A stretch of DNA of 64,000 bases from Epiperipatus broadwayi (Eukaryota > Onychophora > Udeonychophora > Euonychophora > Peripatidae): positions 1,877,478 to 1,941,477 of the forward strand of contig JAQFVV010006231.1 of NCBI GenBank assembly GCA_028023455.1. Reading direction: 5' to 3'. Made by a program: the position numbers and the translations under genes. This document shows, in pieces, positions 1-11,635 of this stretch; position 1 is the first letter of the stretch, and each line of letters begins with the position of its first letter. The notes under the pieces are model-generated. The model was not told the origin of the DNA. It did no database searches and worked only from the letters and a program-made list of their open reading frames with translations.

Positions 1-1646
1 ATAGAAAGATAAAGGTATAATAATAATGAGACTTATTTCTTACATTATTAATAAATTGAACTGTAAATGTACAAATTAAAGTATAATAAATATTTTATTG
101 ATTCTCTTATAACACAATCTAATGAATCTATTTGATAAGAATTTAAACTTCTATCATATTACTTCCTAATCTTTACTCCAAATCCTTTCCAATCAATATT
201 TGATTAACTAAATCTTACTCTAAATAACAAAGTAATCTTATTAGAGGTATGCATGAAAATGCCTTATTATTATTGATATAATGATTCCAAAGGGACCTCC
301 TGAACTACAGCTCAATAAAGGACAACATCAGAACTCAAGCTAGGGTAAGTAATGTAACATAGAGATTACCTGCCACCAATATGCAAGAAGCTCCATCCCT
401 AATTTTATTCTAGGAGATGGCCTGGAAAAGGGGCATAACCAAGATTGGCAAATAACTTTCTCACAATTTTAAATTACTCAGAGCAAAAACTAAACTTAAA
501 TTATCATACCAATAAAAGATTTGACTCTTTTAATTATTAACTAACCACCCTAAAAATCCTTGTACAGGGATTGACCAAATCAAGATTCAACAGATCACAT
601 GAAAGATAATATCAAAATTATATATAAAGGAATTTAAATTATTATATATTATGAACAAATATAATTATTTTATATTAGAATCATGCTCCATTGCTTTTAA
701 TGTTATTTTCCTAGTCATTTGAGACATTAGCAAATAAATGAGTCTAATTGCATTTAATTTACAAAAGAGTTCATAATTATCCAGTTAGAAACTTATTGCA
801 CTGTTACATGGAGAAAATCTGATATAGATTCTTGAGTTGGTCTATAACACATTAGAATTTGGATTATCCAGATTAAAAGTATTGGTGAGAGAGATACAGC
901 CATTAATAATAACATAATGTTCATAGCTTATATATATGTATACAACAGTAATTGTCCATTCCCCAGCTGAAGTGTTTTGGCTAGCTAGCAATTGAATCTC
1001 ATTCTTTGGGTGATGATGCTTCCTTCATCTTTTGGCCTCTGAAAATACAATTGTGGAAAAAGCATCCCCCAAGAGGAATTGTGGGTTTAATTAGCCAGCA
1101 TACATTGGAACTTCTCTGAGATAAAAAAAAAAAACCCCACAAAATAATCATATTATAAATCAATTTATTTATAGTCTTTGCAGAGATCTCCTCGTCCTTT
1201 CACTTAATATTTTCTTTTTCAACTTTCACACTTTCATTCTATTTTTATGAGCAGTAACAAAAAAAATGTCCTAGCAATATTTTCTCCTTTATTACTTAAA
1301 ATTCCTTATCTTTCTGGCTTAGATTTTCAAAATCCTGCATCCTTAATTTGCAATGTAATCAATGACTCATTTGTAAAGAGCAAAATCAATGAAATTATTT
1401 GTGTAACCCTCAAAACAATGGAGGGAATTTAGAAGTGCACTTTCAGAGATAAAAAATATAATTTTGATTTATTTCTTTATAACTAAAAAATTATTTATTT
1501 AAAAATCAATAATTAATACTTAAAAATAAATGGTTTAATTCTTTTCTCACATCAAGTTAATGAAAGAACTCTATTGGTAAAAGATTTTAAAAATGCATTC
1601 TTTCTTTATTCATTTGTAATTCAATAGATAGGGAAAATCCACTATG
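1..1646. other. AT-rich DNA without a recognisable gene
   Basis: Both strands are full of stops and homopolymer runs. The 61-codon frame at 1247-1432 has no motif and looks like chance. I see nothing functional here. Confidence 0.6.
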
Positions 1647-1805
1647 CAGGAAATATTATAAAATTATAACTACTTTAAAGATTTACAGGCACTATTCACA
1701 GCACTAAGGTAGATATGTTTTAGTGCTAGGAATATGACCAGCCTGGTTGAAAGCAGTGTCAAGTTGTAAATCTGTAAAGTAGTTATAATTTCATAATCCT
1801 CCCTG
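1647..1805. repeat. Small fold-back (MITE-like) element
   Basis: The 41 nt arms at 1647-1687 and 1765-1805 are inverted copies with few mismatches, around a 77 nt loop. The ends read CAGGAAATA and TCCTCCCTG. No convincing target-site duplication is visible, so the superfamily is open; the CAGG end recalls hAT elements only weakly. Confidence 0.55.
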
Positions 1806-2095
1806 AATGTATAATTAAAATTATATTTGTAAAATGAATAAATAGAGTTATTTATACATGAATGAATACAAAACAAAAGATCTTTCAGTCAGGTTATGTG
1901 TAAAAAGTAAAGTGATTTACCACAAAGTATTTTTTTAACACTGTAAACAAATATTTAGTTTCAGAGATCTAAATAATTTTGTTAATATTATGATTGTTAT
2001 ATTTGTATTGTTTATGAATAAATATTCAGTTATTTAATATAGAACTTTTTTCATTTTGATATTTATAAGATAATTCATAGTAGGCATATAGAAAC

Positions 2096-2540
2096 AAATC
2101 TTCTTACACTTTTTCAGCAAAAACTTTTTATTATTACTATTACAGTTTCAATTGTACCTTGCAGTCTTCATCAGATCTACAAAATTCAAATACACATAAC
2201 AATATAACCATTACATAATACATTTCATATTTTATACAAATTTATCAATTCTCAAAATTATTACTATTCTATTAACTTCTTAAAATTATTTAATACATAT
2301 TACATCTGTTCTACATAATTACTTTTCTAATTTTTAATTATTAATTACTCTTTCCTATCTTCCTATTATTCTAATATCCATAATATTTTATTTTATACAT
2401 ATTATCTTTTATACGTATCATATTTTACATCATACACTAACCATACCTTTTTTACTACCCCAATTTTATTACCCATATCACTATTAATATGACATTCTTT
2501 ATTCTAAAAAGTTTTTGCTGAAAAAAGTGTAAAAAGATTT
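2096..2540 (-). mobile_element. Fold-back element with 36 nt terminal inverted repeats
   Basis: The left end (about 2096-2132) and right end (about 2505-2540) are inverted copies, containing CACTTTTTTCAGCAAAAAC-type sequence. The roughly 370 bp between them is AT-rich and non-coding. On the minus strand a hammerhead-like core lies just inside the left arm. The arrangement, a short unit with inverted ends and a terminal ribozyme motif, resembles the terminal part of a Penelope-like element, but no PLE coding sequence remains, so this is inference. Confidence 0.5.
2120..2190 (-). ncRNA. Hammerhead-ribozyme-like motif
   Basis: On the minus strand CTGATGA (2168-2174) is followed 18 nt later by GAAAC (2145-2149). 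A stem III of ACU/AGU with loop GUAAU can form, followed by A as nucleotide 17. Stem I has paired ends (UUUU with AAAA) and an internal mismatch region. Stem II is poor: only ACU/GGU around GCAA can be drawn and it is not adjacent to the core. Probably a decayed ribozyme. Confidence 0.35.
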
Positions 2541-2855
2541 ATTTGAATTGCAATATTGTAAATGAAGATAGCAGAAATAAAGGAAAGGAAGGAGAAAAGT
2601 GTTTGTAAGGATTATATATAAATTATCTTGTAGTTAGTGATTACTTAAGTACAGCTCCTTTTTTTCCATTTCATGCTCATTATCTATCATTTGCAAATAT
2701 TTTTATGAATATGGTTATAATAGCAATCTCCAATCAATACTACTCAATTAGTATTTATTCAAAAATATACATTCTAATTCCATTCCATTTTATATGAGCA
2801 TGCTTATAGTTTGGTTAAGTTCATAATGAGCTTATTCCATAACTATAAAAATAAT

Positions 2856-2981
2856 AAAATACAGATTATTTCTAAGGTTAGTTAAAATTTTATTTATAAA
2901 ATACAGATTATTTCTAAGGTTAGTTAAAATTTTATTTATAAAATGCAGATTATTTCTAAGGTTAGTTAAAATTTTATTTAT
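2856..2981. repeat. Tandem repeat, three copies of 42 bp
   Basis: Units start at 2856, 2898 and 2940. They are identical apart from one A-to-G change (AAAATACAG against AAAATGCAG) in the third copy. Such near identity suggests recent expansion. Confidence 0.9.
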
Positions 2982-4308
2982 ATGTACAAAAAAAGTGAAA
3001 GTTGAACAGCAGGATTAAAATAATTTGAATGGTTAAAACAATCTCTAATAATAATCTAACCAAATCACTGAAAGGTCCTAAGTTCAATTCCTCACCATTT
3101 TTCAAATCAAGCCAAGGTGGATACACCTGAAGAAAAAACAATTTAATCTTTTAATTCCTCTGGAATTAAAAAATAATAATAATTAATTCAGTAATTTTTT
3201 CCTCTGATTAATCTAAAATTGTTTATACTTTAAATAAAACGAGCAGAGGGGAAATAATTTTTTTGACAATTTTGTTGATATATAACTTTTCTAAATGATT
3301 ACATCTTGATAACACACTAAAAACAATATTCTAAACGTTCATTTACTAACAATTTATAACATAATGAGCAATAATCACTCTGCTAAAAAGCCGTTGTCTC
3401 TCAACTTGATTAATCAATAGACACAGATAGCTTTGGAGTAAATAGAGTAAATTATTGGTCTTAATGCAAATATTGAAAGTAAACTGGGAAAATCATATAA
3501 TGCTTTGTTAACTATATTAATAATTTGTGGTTTTCTAGTGACTATAGATCACAGATTATTTTATATGTTTTGTTGATGTTTAGTTTAAATTAACCACTGT
3601 TTTAATTTGGCATCAGTATTTACATTACTTTACTCCAAGCTTTCTTTCGGCTTTTATTATTAGAGTACTGCTTTTCATTAAAAGTATCCAGCATGTATCT
3701 TTTACTATTGCTATATTAATGAATTACTTACCTGAAACTTTCAATAACCTAAAACTTTGAATCCAAGTACATCTACTTGTGTAGTGATACTGATATCAAA
3801 CCAAGTTAGTAATTATGAATTTTAATTTCAGTTATAGGCTAATTACAGGAATCTATTAATCTGGAAACTGTCAAGTGCCAATTATGATATCCCTATTGCT
3901 ATCTAATAACTATAAAATTGTTAAATGACTGTATAAATCTAAACTAAAAATATCCCTTAAAAAGTGCTTTAAAATATATCATAGAACAATTTAGAAACTT
4001 TAATCATAAAATCAGTACAAACCAATTCATCACACATGTATTAATAGCTGCAATAATTGTTTTCAACAAACCAAACACATTTATTAAATTACACTGTTCA
4101 AAGTTTTTTGATTATCCTTATCAGCTACCCAATTGGAAGTCTCTATCCAAAAACAGACATATACTAACCTGTGTGCTATAATAGTTGAATATACTTTAAA
4201 AATTTAAATAAAGTTAATTTTTTCTAAAGATATTCAACAATAAATATTAGATTACTTAATTCTAAGGAATAAACTCCTTTATGTTGTTTATCTTATAATC
4301 AATAACAT
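2982..4308. other. AT-rich non-coding stretch
   Basis: No ORF or RNA gene is recognisable. AGTTCAATTCCTCACC near 3090 resembles a Pol III B box, as in tRNA-derived SINEs, but no A box or tail is clear. Confidence 0.5.
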
Positions 4309-5028
4309 ACAATACATATCTTTATTATATTATAACAACAACTTATAAATACATCAACATAATAATTATATATATATATAATTATATGAATAAAAATATA
4401 AAAATAGGATGGTCTAATAGTAAAAATCTAGATATATTAATAGGAAATTATAAAATTAAAGATGATATGAAATATATAAAGGGAACAGTATATAAAATTA
4501 CTTGCAGGATATGTAAAATGGTTTACTATGGACAAACATCAAAACAATTAGAACAAAGGGCAAAAGAACATAATAGTGCTATTGAAAGGAGGGATGATAG
4601 ATCTGCATTATATGTTCATTATTTAAAATTTGGATATAAAATAGATTGTATTAAAAACATAAGACCATTAAATTATATAAAGGAAATAAATAGAAGGAAA
4701 ATATATGAAACAAATTATATAAAATATAATATAAATACATGTATGAACATTTACAAAAAGTCAATTGATTTAACAAATGATTGAGTAATGGATAAAGAAT
4801 GGAAAGTAATATAAAGGGAGATATAAAAATAAATTGATAGAAATAATAAATTATAGAAAATGTCAGTAGATATCACTATGTATGTAATATATGTGCTGGT
4901 ATTAGTAAGAGATATTGAAAAGGGTAAAAATTTAGAATTACCGAAAAAGGCTTTTATATATATAATTATTATGTTGATGTATTTATAAATTGTTGTTATA
5001 ATATAATAAAGATTTATATTGTATTTTA
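4309..5028 (+). mobile_element. Penelope-like element remnant with inverted ends
   Basis: About 70 nt at 4309-4383 is repeated in inverted orientation at about 4957-5027, including ATACATCAACATAATAATTA and its complement. The only gene between the arms is the GIY-YIG ORF at 4386-4784. PLEs carry RT followed by a GIY-YIG endonuclease and have terminal repeats (pLTRs) that can be inverted. Here the RT is missing, so the copy is 5'-truncated or internally deleted. A degenerate hammerhead-like segment (GGTAA/TTACC stem followed by GAAA, about 4915-4946) sits before the right arm, where PLE ribozymes are expected. Confidence 0.6.
4386..4784 (+). CDS. GIY-YIG endonuclease domain of a Penelope-like element
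   Basis: The 132-residue ORF is uninterrupted from ATG to stop. Residues 1-20 (IKIGWSNSKNLDIL) resemble the linker that precedes the endonuclease in PLE proteins. Residues 33-70 form the GIY-YIG core: GTVYKITCRICKMVYYGQTS has the CX2C pair and the YYGQT form of the second motif, followed by QLEQRAKEHNSAI with the conserved R and H. The C-terminal part (NYIKEINRRKIYETNYI) fits the region holding the catalytic Glu. In PLEs this domain nicks target DNA for priming by the RT. The frame stays open upstream through the left inverted repeat, so the true start is uncertain. I infer it is the 3' end of a larger PLE gene rather than a free-standing nuclease. Confidence 0.75.
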   Translation: MNKNIKIGWSNSKNLDILIGNYKIKDDMKYIKGTVYKITCRICKMVYYGQTSKQLEQRAKEHNSAIERRDDRSALYVHYLKFGYKIDCIKNIRPLNYIKEINRRKIYETNYIKYNINTCMNIYKKSIDLTND

Positions 5029-5270
5029 TTCAATACTAGATTGCGGAAATAGTTAAATATATGAATACAACTAAAATACCATCATCACAAACCTTCAGGA
5101 AAACATTTTTTAAATAAAGTTCCTGGAATAAAACCTTATTGAAATAAAAGTTGATAAAAAAGAAAAAAAAAAAATGTTAAAAGGAACAAATTCTGCCCAT
5201 CACTTTGATACATGAATGTTTCTTGACTTCCCAAGCAATTCATCATATAAATAAATAAAAACTATATATA
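5029..5270. other. AT-rich spacer
   Basis: Short non-coding spacer between the PLE remnant and the palindromic region. Nothing recognised. Confidence 0.5.
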
Positions 5271-6110
5271 TATTGTGGATATTACTAATTTCACCAGCAT
5301 GTAAATAACTTACTACTGCTTGAATATGTAACATTTAGGATTATAACCATATCACAAAACATTCTCATTCCGAATACATTACTCAGAATTATTTTGCAGG
5401 CAGACGCATAATGAGTCATTTTAATAAACTTGTAAATACAATTTTATTTTTCATTTATCAATACTCATTCATTCAGTCTGACAAAATGATAATTCCCTCT
5501 TTTATCTGACTTCAACCATATATATTGTAAATAAATCAACATTGATATCTGAAGAGGCTGAAACTTATTACTAGTGGCAATCTTATTTCAGAAATTAATC
5601 AAGCCAGCTTAACATTTTATATATTATTATAAAATTAAATATTACTAATTTCAACAACATATAAATAACTTTCTACTACTTGAATATGTAACGTTTAAAA
5701 TTATAATCACATCACAGAAAACTCTTGTTCAGAATACATTACTCAGAATTATTTTTCAGGCAAATCCATACTCAATATTCAATTACATGATGTTGAAATT
5801 AGCAATATTTAATTTAAAATAATATACAAAATGTTAAGCTGGCTTGATTAATTTCTGAACTAAGATCGCTGCTAATAATAAGTTTCAGCCTTTTCGGATA
5901 TCAATGTTGATTTATTTACAATATATACAATTAGAGATCAGATAAAATAAGAAATTCTCTTTTTGTTCGACTGAATGAATGAACATTGATCAATTAAAAG
6001 TAAAATTGCATTTGCAAGTTTATTAAAATAATTTATTGTCAGTCTGCTTGCAAAATAATTCTGAATAACATATTTGGAATGAGAGTGTTGTGTGTTATGA
6101 TTATATTGTG
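5271..6110. repeat. Large imperfect palindrome with an internal direct repeat
   Basis: About 320 nt at 5338-5660 reappears inverted at about 5789-6105; both contain the AATCAAGCCAGCTTAACATT block and CAACATTGATATC. In addition about 128 nt at 5275-5410 is repeated directly at about 5640-5765. The arms are clearly diverged (many substitutions and small indels), so the duplication is old. The sequence CTGAAGAGGCTGAAAC in the left arm looks like a hammerhead core without stem II, but that may be chance. Confidence 0.65.
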
Positions 6111-7665
6111 GATAAAAAAAAATGTATTAAATATTCTAATTAACCTTATATATATATATATATTCATAAATGTACTCTTTTTGGTCATAAAAAATGAAAG
6201 ATTACTTTTAAAAAAATATCAGTTAAAAAGCAATCCTTCAAAGAAAGTTGATATTGTAAGAATGCAATAAATGTTTTTCAGTACTAGAATTGCAACATAC
6301 TAAGTTATGTATGAATAATTTCGATACTAATGTATAACCTTCTACTATATTTAAATGTATTCTATAAAAAACTTCTGTTGAAAATATATATTTATTACAA
6401 ATAACTCTTTATTCTAAAGTGATCTGCAATTATCATGAATAACCAATAGGCACTAAATAATAAGACAAACCAGATCCCCTGAATAGTTTCTGATTATTGG
6501 GTTTTGTCAGTGAAGATCACCCAATTGCAAATATTCATTCAGCAATGAGTTTTATTCCTAATATATTAATCAAATGACATCAAAGTAATCAAACACCGAG
6601 ACAATATTAGCTTGGGTTCAAAATTATGGGTATTTGACTATTTTCTAGTCATTAGTTTAAATAGCATAACAGAAATAAAGCTGGTTGCTTAATAAATGAT
6701 TGTTATCTGTTCCCTTTCATTAATAAAAGTCAATTGCCAGAAATTAGTCTAAGAATCTGGTTTCCACTACTATCTGATATCTATTGATTACTCATGCTTA
6801 CATACTTAACTCTCATTTAGAGAAAATTTCATATTACTATTGTAACAATGTTTTAAACATTCAAATCTGAGAAATATTCTGAACATATTCTGCCAGAATA
6901 TTGTTAAGTTTACATCATTCTTGTATTTGACACAACTTTAGTGATTAAACAAATTCAAAACAATATCTAAAATTAATGATAATCTTTCAAATGATATTGT
7001 CCATTATAAAAAAAAAATTAAAAAAGAAAATATGGCACTTGATGAGACAATTCTTTGTATTTACTTCAGGAAGTTACCAATGTAGGAATCCAGTCTCTAA
7101 CTTATTATACCAAGATGCTACCATATTTTGATTTCTTAACTGAAATACTTTTATTTTGTAAAGCTTCTCATAAGAATAAAATTAGGGATACAATATTAAA
7201 TATAAAGTGAAAAAACAAGACTTCATTGGATATGCAGGAAAAAGCCTCCTAATTAGCATTTGACAAACAGCCCTGAAAATGATTACATATATATTCAGAA
7301 AAAAGAATATATTGAATCAAAATGTTTGGATGAAGAATATTTGTGCTACTAAATCTTAACTGCTAAATGGAATACACAATATTTTTGATTTTAAAAATTA
7401 AAAAAAAAAATCCTATAAAATGGCAGCAACAATTCTAAACAGAAGAAATTATAAATTACCCAATATGCTGTAATTCAAATTTTATTAACACAATCAGAAC
7501 TCATATGTTTTAATAAAGAACCATTTATATTTGTTGTAATGCTTTGCTATTATTTCAGCAATGTATTTATCAATATTATCTATTTTATTAGTTTCAAACT
7601 TATACAAATTTTGACTGCAGTGTCAAAATGTTTTGAATCCTGCATTTTACAACTTGGATTCATAT
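6111..7665. other. AT-rich non-coding stretch
   Basis: Only short frames rich in I, N, K, Y and F codons are present. The (TA)n tract near 6150 and poly-A runs are the only simple features. No gene recognised. Confidence 0.55.
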
Positions 7666-7777
7666 AACATTGAATATTAAACATCACATAAGCACATAAT
7701 TGTTGATTACTCTGTTTGGCACAGGGTGGCACTACTGTATGGAGAGTTTTGCCTTTGTTTACAACATTGAATATTAA
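7666..7777 (-). mobile_element. F1 family, deleted copy with 15 nt target-site duplication
   Basis: AACATTGAATATTAA occurs at 7666-7680 and again at 7763-7777. The 82 bp between carries the F1 terminal ACATCACATAAGCAC, then jumps to the F1 arm ending GGTGGCACTACTGTATGGAG and GTTTTGCC. The central ribozyme is deleted. The perfect 15 nt duplication defines the insertion precisely. Confidence 0.75.
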
Positions 7778-9300
7778 TAGACTTATATACATAAGATTAA
7801 TCATTGACATATTCTAGTAACCCAATCGTAAGATCACTTTGATCTAAAGAATGACTAACTAATCATGATGCAATACTAGTTGCTATTTTATCAATCATTG
7901 GAGAACATACTAATTAGATTATGGAGAAATAAATCAAAAACAATTATCTGCCATTTTTTGAAGTCTACTTCCAGATTCAAAGAAATAATCATAAAAGGAT
8001 TATCAAGAGTATGATGGAAGAAATCAAAGAAACTTTAATAATGGCATTTTAAAAATACCTGCTAACATAAATCAATGGTTTATATTCTTACTTATTTAAA
8101 TTAATGCTCTATATTCTGTTTCGAAGTAGTATCAAGCCTTCATCCTACTGCATTAAGACCTCATTAAAATTACAAGAGTAATTTTAAAATATGTCAAGAT
8201 TTACTAAGCATATGGTCCATCTCAAAGTGATTAAAATTAATTTCTGTAATAATCTATAACAAAAAGAGATTCATTATACAGTTACAAAATTATTTTCCAT
8301 ACAAGCATAATTAAATACATACATACATATATATATATATTGTGCCATTACAATTTAGTCACTAGCTAAATTTATAGTAATGTGCATGTAGAAAAGGTAA
8401 ACCAAAAATCATCATCACAATTTTATATAACCATAAAAGAAGCTGTAGGGCATCCAAGTTCAAACCCTACAAGGTCCAGTTCTAAAAGCTTTAAACAGAG
8501 AAAGAATGGGTCAACAATTACATGCTTTACTTGTTTGTGTGTTGATAGAAAGGTAATACACACATTTAAACTATTTAATATTTAATTTTTCTTTAAAAAG
8601 CAAAGTTATAATGCATACATATAGGCAATGTATGTGTAAATTATTTAATTGTTTTATATTTCAAATATTAAACATTTTAACTTTCTTTAAAACTAACCTA
8701 TGCTTGATCAATTCTAATATTTTATTCTATACTTTTATTTTGCTTTTCTTTAATTATAATTGGGATTTAAAAGTTACAGACTTAATTAAATAATTGGGTT
8801 ATAATTACTAAGCTAGCAATCATATTATTTAAGGTTAGTTTATGAATGATTTGAAAGAATGAAGGATGTGTGTACATTACATACAAAAATTTACATTTCC
8901 TAAATATTGAAAGAAAAGGAAGTATTAAATCTGTCAAATTATTTTTTTTTGTACAATTTTTTGTTAAAAGAGGAAATCTGTTTAATCAGATATCGATCTT
9001 TGTAGCAATTTTTTTTTGTAAATGATTGTTTCACTTTGGAAGCTTATAATGGGTCAGAGCTCTAAATTTTGAAATTGTCTTATCTCAAGATCTAAAGAAG
9101 GAAGCTCAAAGATTTGAAGTGTTACCTGGATGTTAAAAAGAAAAAAAAAAAGAAAAGAAAGGAAATAAGGATTGAGTCTATTTTTTTTTTAAACAAAAGT
9201 GTCTGGAAAAAGGATTAAACTTTTCAGTTGAAAAATAATTTAGTTGAAAATAAATTAGAGATCTAATTAAAACAAATTTGTCCAAAAATAGCAAGTGATG
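7778..9300. other. AT-rich non-coding stretch with a SINE-like trace
   Basis: AGTTCAAACCCTAC at about 8458 resembles a Pol III B box inside a short tRNA-like segment (about 8430-8500). A (TA)n tract lies near 8330. Otherwise no gene is supported. Confidence 0.45.
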
Positions 9301-9307
9301 CTATCTC

Positions 9308-9345
9308 TGATTGGTTAAGGTAGCTAAAAATTGGATATAAAAAGC
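9308..9345 (+). promoter_or_regulatory. TATA-type promoter candidate
   Basis: TATAAAAAG at 9336-9344 is preceded by two ATTGG (inverted CCAAT) motifs at 9310 and 9330. A non-coding segment follows that ends in a possible splice donor, GATCG/GTAAT, at 9922/9923. This could be the start of a spliced transcript or part of an old LTR. Low information, no direct evidence. Confidence 0.25.
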
Positions 9346-9929
9346 TGTCTTGAATTATTATTAGGATTATTGTTTATGATTCAGATTATTAAACTATCCA
9401 ATTGAATGCTGAAAATATAAGAAATGTCTGGCTAGAAAAATTATATGTATGTCCCATCGGTTCCGGACCATCTGGGGAAGCTGCACATCACATAGGAAAG
9501 AAAAGATGTGTCTAAAATAATATTCTACACCTTTCAACTGACCAGATAAATAAGATGTTTTAATAGAAGGAAGAAAGCATTCACCTGCATTCAAAGAAGA
9601 TGAATTAATCTACTGATAAATATTAATCATCAAGTCCAATTAATTGTTACAACAACTGATTTTAAACTCAAGAAAATTTACAAATGTGAAAACAACTGCT
9701 GTATTTCATCCACATGCTTGACAGGAAGAGAAGAAAAATTAATATAATGATTTCCAAATTATCCACTAAAGCAAATAACCTCAATAGAGTCACCATCATC
9801 AAATAGTTATACACCTCAAGAAAGAGATTGTTCCCAGTAAGACGGAAATGGTAGCTGCAGAAATATAAACCTTATACAAGACAAGTTTGAACCCTTGGAA
9901 ATTCGCCACAAACAAAAGATCGGTAATAT

Positions 9930-11250
9930 GACTTTTTATATCTATTTTCTTTATGATATCAGTCTTAAGAAACATTTTAGCAATAAAGTGGTATATTTTA
10001 TTTAAAGAACCTTTAAAGACTATTCAGATCGATTAAAACAAGAATGTCTTACTAAAAATAACTTTGAGCTTCATAAATGATCTTGAATGTATGAAAATGA
10101 TTTGTTTATTAATTTTACAATATTAATGTGTAAAACAATTTTTTTTTATGGTATTATGATTTTAGTTTTAACTAATATATTATTATTTTGGTTTTAAATA
10201 ATATTTTGTTATCATGGGATAAAACACGCACATACATAATGATATTTTATATGTGTATAATTGTGAGTGAATGTGAAATAATGAGTAGTATTAGAATATT
10301 AGATTAGTTTGTTTCATTAAGTATAGCATTTCAGAGGTAGAAGAGAGGGGGGAGAAAATAATTTAAAACTTGTTTCTAAAACTTGCTCTTTCAATTCTAC
10401 TAACATTTTTTTTTTACATTCTATTTACATGTTAGATTTTTAAAGTATGTGTGCTAATGAGCAGATAATATTTTTTTTTCTTGAAATACTTTTCTCATGG
10501 AGTGAAAATCATGGTCAATGTGATGTCCAACTTAATACAAAATACATTTGAAGGGAAAGGGGGAAGAACTTAAAATTAATCTGAGGATTGTTATATAACC
10601 AATTATTATTATTATTATTCATGTCAATTTTCATATTATCTAGAAATTTTTATGTATATGTTAGAAATGTAGTAATAAATATTAGTTTGTTTTATTAAAC
10701 GAGGCGTATATATTTCATTAAGTGTAGTCTTTGTTAAGTGTGATTATTCATCATCATCAATGGTTGAATATTAGTTATTTAAGATATAAGTAAATATGCT
10801 AAAATTAAGCAATAATTATGAATTTCTTTATAAAAATTAGTTTTATGTTTAGGCTTAGTCCTAGAGCTGTAGTTGAAACCCTTGTCATTATTGTTATTAT
10901 TATCATCATCATCATCGTCATCAACGTTTTAATTAATGAGCTGTTTAACTGTTTAAAGGCCATAAATAAATATTGATTTTATAATATTTAGTGATCTCTT
11001 AGTATTATTATAACCACATCCCATCATCTATTTCATGCAAGGATGAGTGAATTGCCATCCTAAATTAGTTATATATAATCTGAGCTAGTGAACTTATAAA
11101 AATATTGAAACACATTTGTTATGCTAAGATCTGAGAAATGATTTATGTCTAATATACTCCGCTTTGGTTTAAAGATGTTTTACTTTTACCTAAATATTAG
11201 TGCTTATAGTGATATGGCTCAAAAAGCAAAATCTTCCATTTTATTATAAA
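9930..11250. other. AT-rich non-coding stretch with microsatellites
   Basis: Contains (ATT)n near 10600 and ATC-rich tracts near 10745 and 10900-10920. No ORF or RNA gene recognised. Confidence 0.5.
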
Positions 11251-11254
11251 TAAA

Positions 11255-11335
11255 GTACCAAGAAGGGATTCAAACCCGGTACATGTGAAAGGTTATCAGA
11301 TATAACCGTGTCTAGATTCAGATAATCTAGTGGCG
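11255..11335 (-). repeat. tRNA-like three-hairpin cluster (SINE trace)
   Basis: Three hairpins follow each other: GTACC/GGTAC (11255-11282), GGTTAT/ATAACC (11291-11307) and CTAGATT/AATCTAG (11312-11330). Read on the minus strand the first contains GGGTTTGAATCCC, a T-arm-like stem with a seven-base loop matching the Pol III B box. The A-box side is less clear and spacing is too long for a tRNA gene, so a tRNA-derived SINE fragment is the likeliest reading. Confidence 0.4.
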
Positions 11336-11635
11336 CCCTGCTAGACCATATTCACTTAGTATTTGTTTAAACATGCACTTAACATCAAACCAAGAAATGA
11401 AAGTGGGTAAGATTACGGTCTGTATACCTGAGTTATATTTTATTGAATTACTAGTGTACTCACTTCATGAGATTTTACCATATACCTGAGTTTATACCTT
11501 GTTATTAATAATTTGCTTATAATTCTTGATAGTGTTATATTTTGAACCTTTACTTATGATCATTCTATGGACTACTCAGGTATGGTAATATCTTTTTTTT
11601 TGATTCATTTTTTATGTTACAATATATATATATAT

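Noticed and set aside
2856-2981. CRISPR-like array
   Set aside because: Three head-to-tail 42 bp units without unique spacers in eukaryotic-looking DNA; an ordinary tandem repeat.
4905-4965. Calling the GGTAA/TTACC-GAAA segment a hammerhead ribozyme
   Set aside because: Two conserved core bases differ (C3 and G8), so it is only mentioned as a degenerate trace within the PLE remnant.
11255-11335. A functional tRNA gene
   Set aside because: T-arm-like stem is present but anticodon arm, acceptor pairing and correct spacing are not.
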